NCBI GenBank assembly: GCA_964552465.1 | Contig: CAZKGR010000001.1 | Location: 62,001-126,000 of the forward strand | Source of the DNA: BMS3BBIN04 sp964552465 | GTDB lineage: Bacteria; Electryoneota; Electryoneia; Electryoneales; Electryoneaceae | Length of the DNA stretch: 64,000 bases | Direction of reading: 5' to 3' | Notes under the pieces: generated by a model | What the model saw: only the letters and a program-made list of their open reading frames with translations | What the model was told of the DNA's origin: nothing | The model's database searches: none | Part shown: piece by piece, positions 60,734 through 64,000 of the stretch | Numbering within the stretch: the first letter of the stretch is position 1 | How the letters are laid out: every line of letters starts with the position of its first letter | Program-made: the position numbers and the translations under genes

Positions 60734-61401
60734 CAGATTGAGCTCTTTTCGTATGCTTGAGACAAGTATCTGGCGACTTCCGCAGCACGTTCACGCGGCA
60801 TTGAAGAGAGGATTTTCGCTGCCGATCTTTGCCGCATTGAAATCAGTAGTCGAGCTGATGTACGACTACCCAGTCCGTTCATCACCGCAGCTGCATCATC
60901 CGGGCGCATACTCTCAATAATCTTTGCTAGTCTTTTGGCATTTGCTTGATCAATGCTGTCGGCATCAGCACTAAGCATGGCGAGCAGATTCTCCAGCTCA
61001 CCAGCCCGCTCATCGGCCTGTTCCGCCAATTCTCGTACCTGTTCAACTTCTGTCTGCAACGGTTCTGTTCTGGCAGCAGTAACGCTGTCCATAAGTGCCA
61101 GCGTAGCATCTTGACCACTCACCTGACCGTCGATCTCAGCTGTAGGCGCTGCATCTTCAGTTCCATCTCCGGATGGCATCATGAAGGGTCCACCAGTTCG
61201 AACAGGTTGCGCTCCTGATAAATCCAGTGTCAGATCCAGACCTCTTTCTCTCGCAGCTTGCTCAAGCGAGTCAACCATCGCGAGTGAATCCACAAAACTC
61301 TGGTCGAGCTCGGGTTTCAAAAAGATCAATGCTCCCCCGAGCGAGAGAACCCAGCCCAGGACAAACGCCCCAATGAGGATCATCATTTGTAGTTTGCTCA
61401 T
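60733..61401 (-). CDS. MotE-type protein with MgtE-N-like domain
   Basis: 222 residues: an N-terminal membrane segment (MILIGAFVLGWVLSLGGALIFL), a coiled coil (VEQVRELAEQADERAGELENLLAML) and a C-terminal domain resembling the MgtE N-terminal region (AKIIESMRPDDAAAVMNGLGSRTSARLLISMRQRSAAKILSSMPRERAAEVARYL). Counterparts act in stator function or FliJ chaperoning in some bacteria. Position between fliJ and fliK matches the family. Confidence 0.82.
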   Translation of the reverse strand: MSKLQMMILIGAFVLGWVLSLGGALIFLKPELDQSFVDSLAMVDSLEQAARERGLDLTLDLSGAQPVRTGGPFMMPSGDGTEDAAPTAEIDGQVSGQDATLALMDSVTAARTEPLQTEVEQVRELAEQADERAGELENLLAMLSADADSIDQANAKRLAKIIESMRPDDAAAVMNGLGSRTSARLLISMRQRSAAKILSSMPRERAAEVARYLSQAYEKSSI

Positions 61402-61421
61402 GATCTGTACCCGGCAAATGG

Positions 61422-61880
61422 CTATGCATGTTCGGTGCGGCGTCCACTCAACGTGTGACGACCACCGATATCATCCAAAGTAGCTTGTTGTTCTTTATGG
61501 TCTTGCGCTTTGTGTTCAGTTCGTTTCTTCTCTTTCAGCTTTTCCAGCACTTTCCGTTCTCGCGAGGCTTCAAGCAGCTCTGCCCGTCGTTTCGCAACGA
61601 CCTGTTCAGCTTCGAGACATTTCTCTTCTTGCACCCGCAGTTGTTTCTGCAACTCACGTTGCCAGCGATGGTGCTGCATCGCTTTGCCCGCACTCGTTCC
61701 GCCATTGAACAGCGATTTCTGTTCTTTCAATACAGTGTTGAGTTCATCCTCAATCTCTTTTTTTCTAATTTCCAACTCGTTTAATATCCGTAACGCATCT
61801 GCCATTAAACGCTGTGCTTCTCGTTCTGCTGATTCTCGAGTATCCAGTACTTTTTGCAATCGAAATCGAAACTTCTTCAT
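61422..61880 (-). CDS. fliJ: Flagellar export protein FliJ
   Basis: 152 residues forming one long coiled coil: KKFRFRLQKVLDTRESAEREAQRLM, then ELEIRKKEIEDELNTVLKEQ. It is the stalk of the export ATPase. The ATG at 61880 overlaps the fliI stop (ATGA); the frame is open a little further upstream but without a ribosome site. Confidence 0.9.
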   Translation of the reverse strand: MKKFRFRLQKVLDTRESAEREAQRLMADALRILNELEIRKKEIEDELNTVLKEQKSLFNGGTSAGKAMQHHRWQRELQKQLRVQEEKCLEAEQVVAKRRAELLEASRERKVLEKLKEKKRTEHKAQDHKEQQATLDDIGGRHTLSGRRTEHA

Positions 61881-63232
61881 TTGGCCAGTTCCTGAACACT
61901 CTCCCATGTACCTTGCAAATCTGCGCCCTCATTCATGTCCTGAATCAGGAAATTCTCAATCGCATCTCGCTTGCTGATTGCTCGATCAATTCGCGGATTT
62001 GTGCCCGCTTTGTATGCGCCGATATTGATCAAATCTTCATTCTCACGCCAAACTGCCATGTCGGTTTGAATACTTTTCGCAGCTCGTTTCAATTCGTCCG
62101 GCGCGACTTCTGCCATGACACGACTGATGCTTTCCAGCACATCCACAGCTGGATAGTGTCCTTCGGTCGCCATCTTGCGACTGAGCACAATGTGACCGTC
62201 CAGAATGGAACGGACGGCATCTGAAATCGGCTCGTTCATATCGTCGCCTTCGACAAGCACGGTATACAACGCCGTGATCGATCCGGTGTCACTCCGTCCT
62301 GATCGTTCCAGCAGTTTCGGCAACAATGCGAAAACGGATGGCGTAAAACCACGTGTAGTAGGCGGTTCTCCTATTGCCAGGCCGATTTCACGCTGAGCCA
62401 TTGCCAGACGTGTAACCGAATCCATCATCAACATCACGTCGAGACCATTATCACGGAACGACTCAGCGATCGCGGTCGCCAACATAGCTCCTTTGATTCT
62501 GATTAAAGCTGGTTTATCGGATGTAACTACTACAACAACTGATCGCTTCAGTCCTTCCTCGCCGAGATCACGCTCGATGAAATCACGGACTTCGCGTCCT
62601 CGTTCACCGATAAGCGCGATCACGTTTATTTCAGCTTCTGTGTTACGTGCAACCATGCCCATAGTGACGCTTTTTCCAACACCCGATCCAGCGAATATGC
62701 CGAATCGTTGTCCTTTTCCGCAGGTCAATAATCCATCAATAGACCGAATACCTAATGCGAGTGGTTTGGTGATCCGCTGCCGTTTAAGCGGATGAGGCGG
62801 ATCTGCGCTGATTGGAACGCGCGCGACTGTATCCAAAGGTCCACGATCATCAAGTGGATTCCCGAGACCATCGAGCACACGTCCGAGAAGTCCGGGTCCT
62901 ACTTTCACCGTGAATGGTCTTCGCAGCGAACGAACAATTGATCCTGGCGCAATTCCCGCCAACTCACCCAATGGCATGAGCAATACGTGATGATCTCGAA
63001 ACCCGACGACTTCTGCCAGCCCCCGCCTGCTATTGTTTCGATCCAGGATTTCGCATATCTCACCGACAGACGCATTCGGGCCACTCGATTCGATCACCAG
63101 ACCAACGACACGCACAACTCGCCCTCGTGGGACGAGCGGCTGCGCTTTGTCCAACAGGTCAGTGTACCCCTCAAACAAGGTGTCAACTGACGGCGGTGAA
63201 ATCGCTCGCAGTATGTCGGCGGTTTCTATCAC
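61877..63232 (-). CDS. fliI: Flagellar export ATPase FliI
   Basis: 451 residues: the ATPase core with P-loop GIFAGSGVGKSVTMGM, ALIGERGREVRDFIERDL, DVMLMMDSVTRLAMAQREI and the FTPSVFALLPKLLERSG region. F1-beta-like hexamer that energises export. GTG start overlaps the fliH stop (GTGA). Confidence 0.97.
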   Translation of the reverse strand: MIETADILRAISPPSVDTLFEGYTDLLDKAQPLVPRGRVVRVVGLVIESSGPNASVGEICEILDRNNSRRGLAEVVGFRDHHVLLMPLGELAGIAPGSIVRSLRRPFTVKVGPGLLGRVLDGLGNPLDDRGPLDTVARVPISADPPHPLKRQRITKPLALGIRSIDGLLTCGKGQRFGIFAGSGVGKSVTMGMVARNTEAEINVIALIGERGREVRDFIERDLGEEGLKRSVVVVVTSDKPALIRIKGAMLATAIAESFRDNGLDVMLMMDSVTRLAMAQREIGLAIGEPPTTRGFTPSVFALLPKLLERSGRSDTGSITALYTVLVEGDDMNEPISDAVRSILDGHIVLSRKMATEGHYPAVDVLESISRVMAEVAPDELKRAAKSIQTDMAVWRENEDLINIGAYKAGTNPRIDRAISKRDAIENFLIQDMNEGADLQGTWESVQELAK

Positions 63233-64000
63233 GCGGAATCCTCGTTTGTTGGCGGTTCGTCTTCCAACAAAGCGATATGCAGTTCTTCCAAAATCGTTTC
63301 AATGGTTGCGTCAACAGATCCACCGTGTGTTTCCAGAATGATCCCACCACGGCTTACATGCGGGCTGGTGCGCACTTCTATTTCCTGGATTCCCTCACTT
63401 ACTGTCTTCAAATCCATTTCAGCAGCTTGCAATTCTGCTTCATCGTCCGGATGGCAGAGAACGCTGACAGTTGTTCTCTCGTTAGCTTGTTTCAACGCCT
63501 CTTTTGCCAATCCAGTTGCGATGCCCTCGTGTGCATTAGCAGCATCACCGATTATTTTTCCAGCAATCATCAGTGCGAACTTGACCAGTTTCTGTTCAGC
63601 AAGGCCGAAATAGTCTCGAGTAGCGGCAACGATCGTCTCGAGCAAGGATTCCAGTTTCTTCAGTTTTGCATCAACTTCTGCCTGCAATTCTTCCTTCGCA
63701 GTCTGTTTTCCTTCTACTAGCCCTTCCTGAAATCCAGCTTCATGTCCTTGTTCGCGTGCTGCCTCTATCTCATTTTTCGCAGTCTCGAGCTGGGCGTTCA
63801 AATCATCAAGCTCTGCCTGGAAGCGACCTTCCCGTTCTTCCATAGTTTCTATGCGTGTAATCCCATATTGTGATGGGTCGTATTCGATTCGCACTTCGTC
63901 GGCTGTTTCAGCACCGACAGGACGCAGAGATAAAGACGATACTTTCGGTAATGACGACTCGTCCGTACCGATAAGAACGCTTTCCTCTACGAGGGAATAC
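63229..64000 (-). CDS. fliH: FliH, export ATPase regulator (5' end beyond window)
   Basis: Binds and restrains FliI. The visible part is at least 257 residues with a coiled coil (EEREGRFQAELDDLNAQLETAKNEIEAAREQGHEAGFQEG), the V/A-type ATPase E-subunit-like C-terminal domain (EIEVRTSPHVSRGGIILETHGGSVDATIETILEEL). A GTG at 63894 could start a 221-residue protein but has no ribosome site; the frame stays open to the window edge without a stop, so the gene is treated as partial. Confidence 0.9.
   Translation of the reverse strand, partial: YSLVEESVLIGTDESSLPKVSSLSLRPVGAETADEVRIEYDPSQYGITRIETMEEREGRFQAELDDLNAQLETAKNEIEAAREQGHEAGFQEGLVEGKQTAKEELQAEVDAKLKKLESLLETIVAATRDYFGLAEQKLVKFALMIAGKIIGDAANAHEGIATGLAKEALKQANERTTVSVLCHPDDEAELQAAEMDLKTVSEGIQEIEVRTSPHVSRGGIILETHGGSVDATIETILEELHIALLEDEPPTNEDSA

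Noticed and set aside
1..64000. tRNA, rRNA, CRISPR arrays, insertion sequences, prophage or defence genes
   Set aside because: Looked for on both strands in the gene-free parts; none seen.

Overview
The window comes from a flagellated diderm bacterium of medium G+C. FlgH, FlgI and FlgA (outer-membrane and peptidoglycan ring genes), heptosyltransferase-type enzymes and LspA argue for a Gram-negative envelope. The gene order of the flagellar cluster (fliHIJ-motE-fliK-flgD-flgE-flbD-motAB-fliLMYO..PQ-fliR-flhBAFG-fliA-flgFGAHIJNKL-glycosylation-fliC-fliDS) and accessory families such as LemA/TPM, a wHTH DUF2582-type protein and a BldC/MerR-like HTH fused to a receiver fit an FCB-type or candidate-phylum lineage. 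That placement is only an inference; there is no rRNA or universal marker in the window.

Region 1 (1-11.5 kb) is housekeeping and mixed. On the minus strand: pgi, a LemA protein, a nucleotidyltransferase-fold protein, a TPM-domain membrane protein and lspA. On the plus strand: a TreT-like glycosyltransferase, a 0.9 kb gene-free stretch with a decayed inverted repeat, a MerR-HTH/receiver fusion, a biotin carboxylase plus biotin-carrier pair and a small winged-helix protein. A zinc-finger DnaJ on the minus strand closes this part.

Region 2 (11.5-64 kb) is one nearly continuous minus-strand flagellar cluster. Read in transcription order (right to left) it encodes the export ATPase module (FliH, FliI, FliJ), MotE, hook-length control (FliK), hook cap and hook (FlgD, FlgE), FlbD, stator (MotA, MotB), FliL, switch (FliM, FliY) and the export gate (FliO, FliP, FliQ, FliR, FlhB, FlhA). 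A FapA-family protein sits between fliO and fliP, and a two-component pair between fliQ and fliR. Next come FlhF, FlhG and sigma-28, then rod, ring and hook-filament junction genes (flgF, G, A, H, I, J, N, K, L). A roughly 10 kb block of glycosyltransferases follows, then two small proteins (one FliT-like, one unrecognised), flagellin, cap and FliS, and a FlgM-like protein with a duplicated motif. Many neighbouring genes overlap by 1-4 bases (ATGA, GTGA, TGATG), which indicates translational coupling.

Regulation visible in the sequence: two near-identical sigma-54 type -24/-12 elements, before flgF and flgD; a sigma-28 type promoter before flagellin; and strong hairpin terminators after flagellin, after the FlgM-like gene and after pgi. 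The pattern suggests a hierarchy in which sigma-54 drives rod/hook genes and sigma-28, encoded in the cluster, drives the filament.

The most unusual content is the presumptive flagellin-modification island between flgL and fliC. It holds a GT9-CgeB fusion, a fusion of a Maf-like N-terminal domain to CgeB, a stand-alone CgeB-like enzyme, a GT9 enzyme and a three-part helical/GT-A-like/TPR protein. Two small coupled proteins directly precede fliC. No chemotaxis genes, tRNA, rRNA, CRISPR array or insertion sequence was seen.
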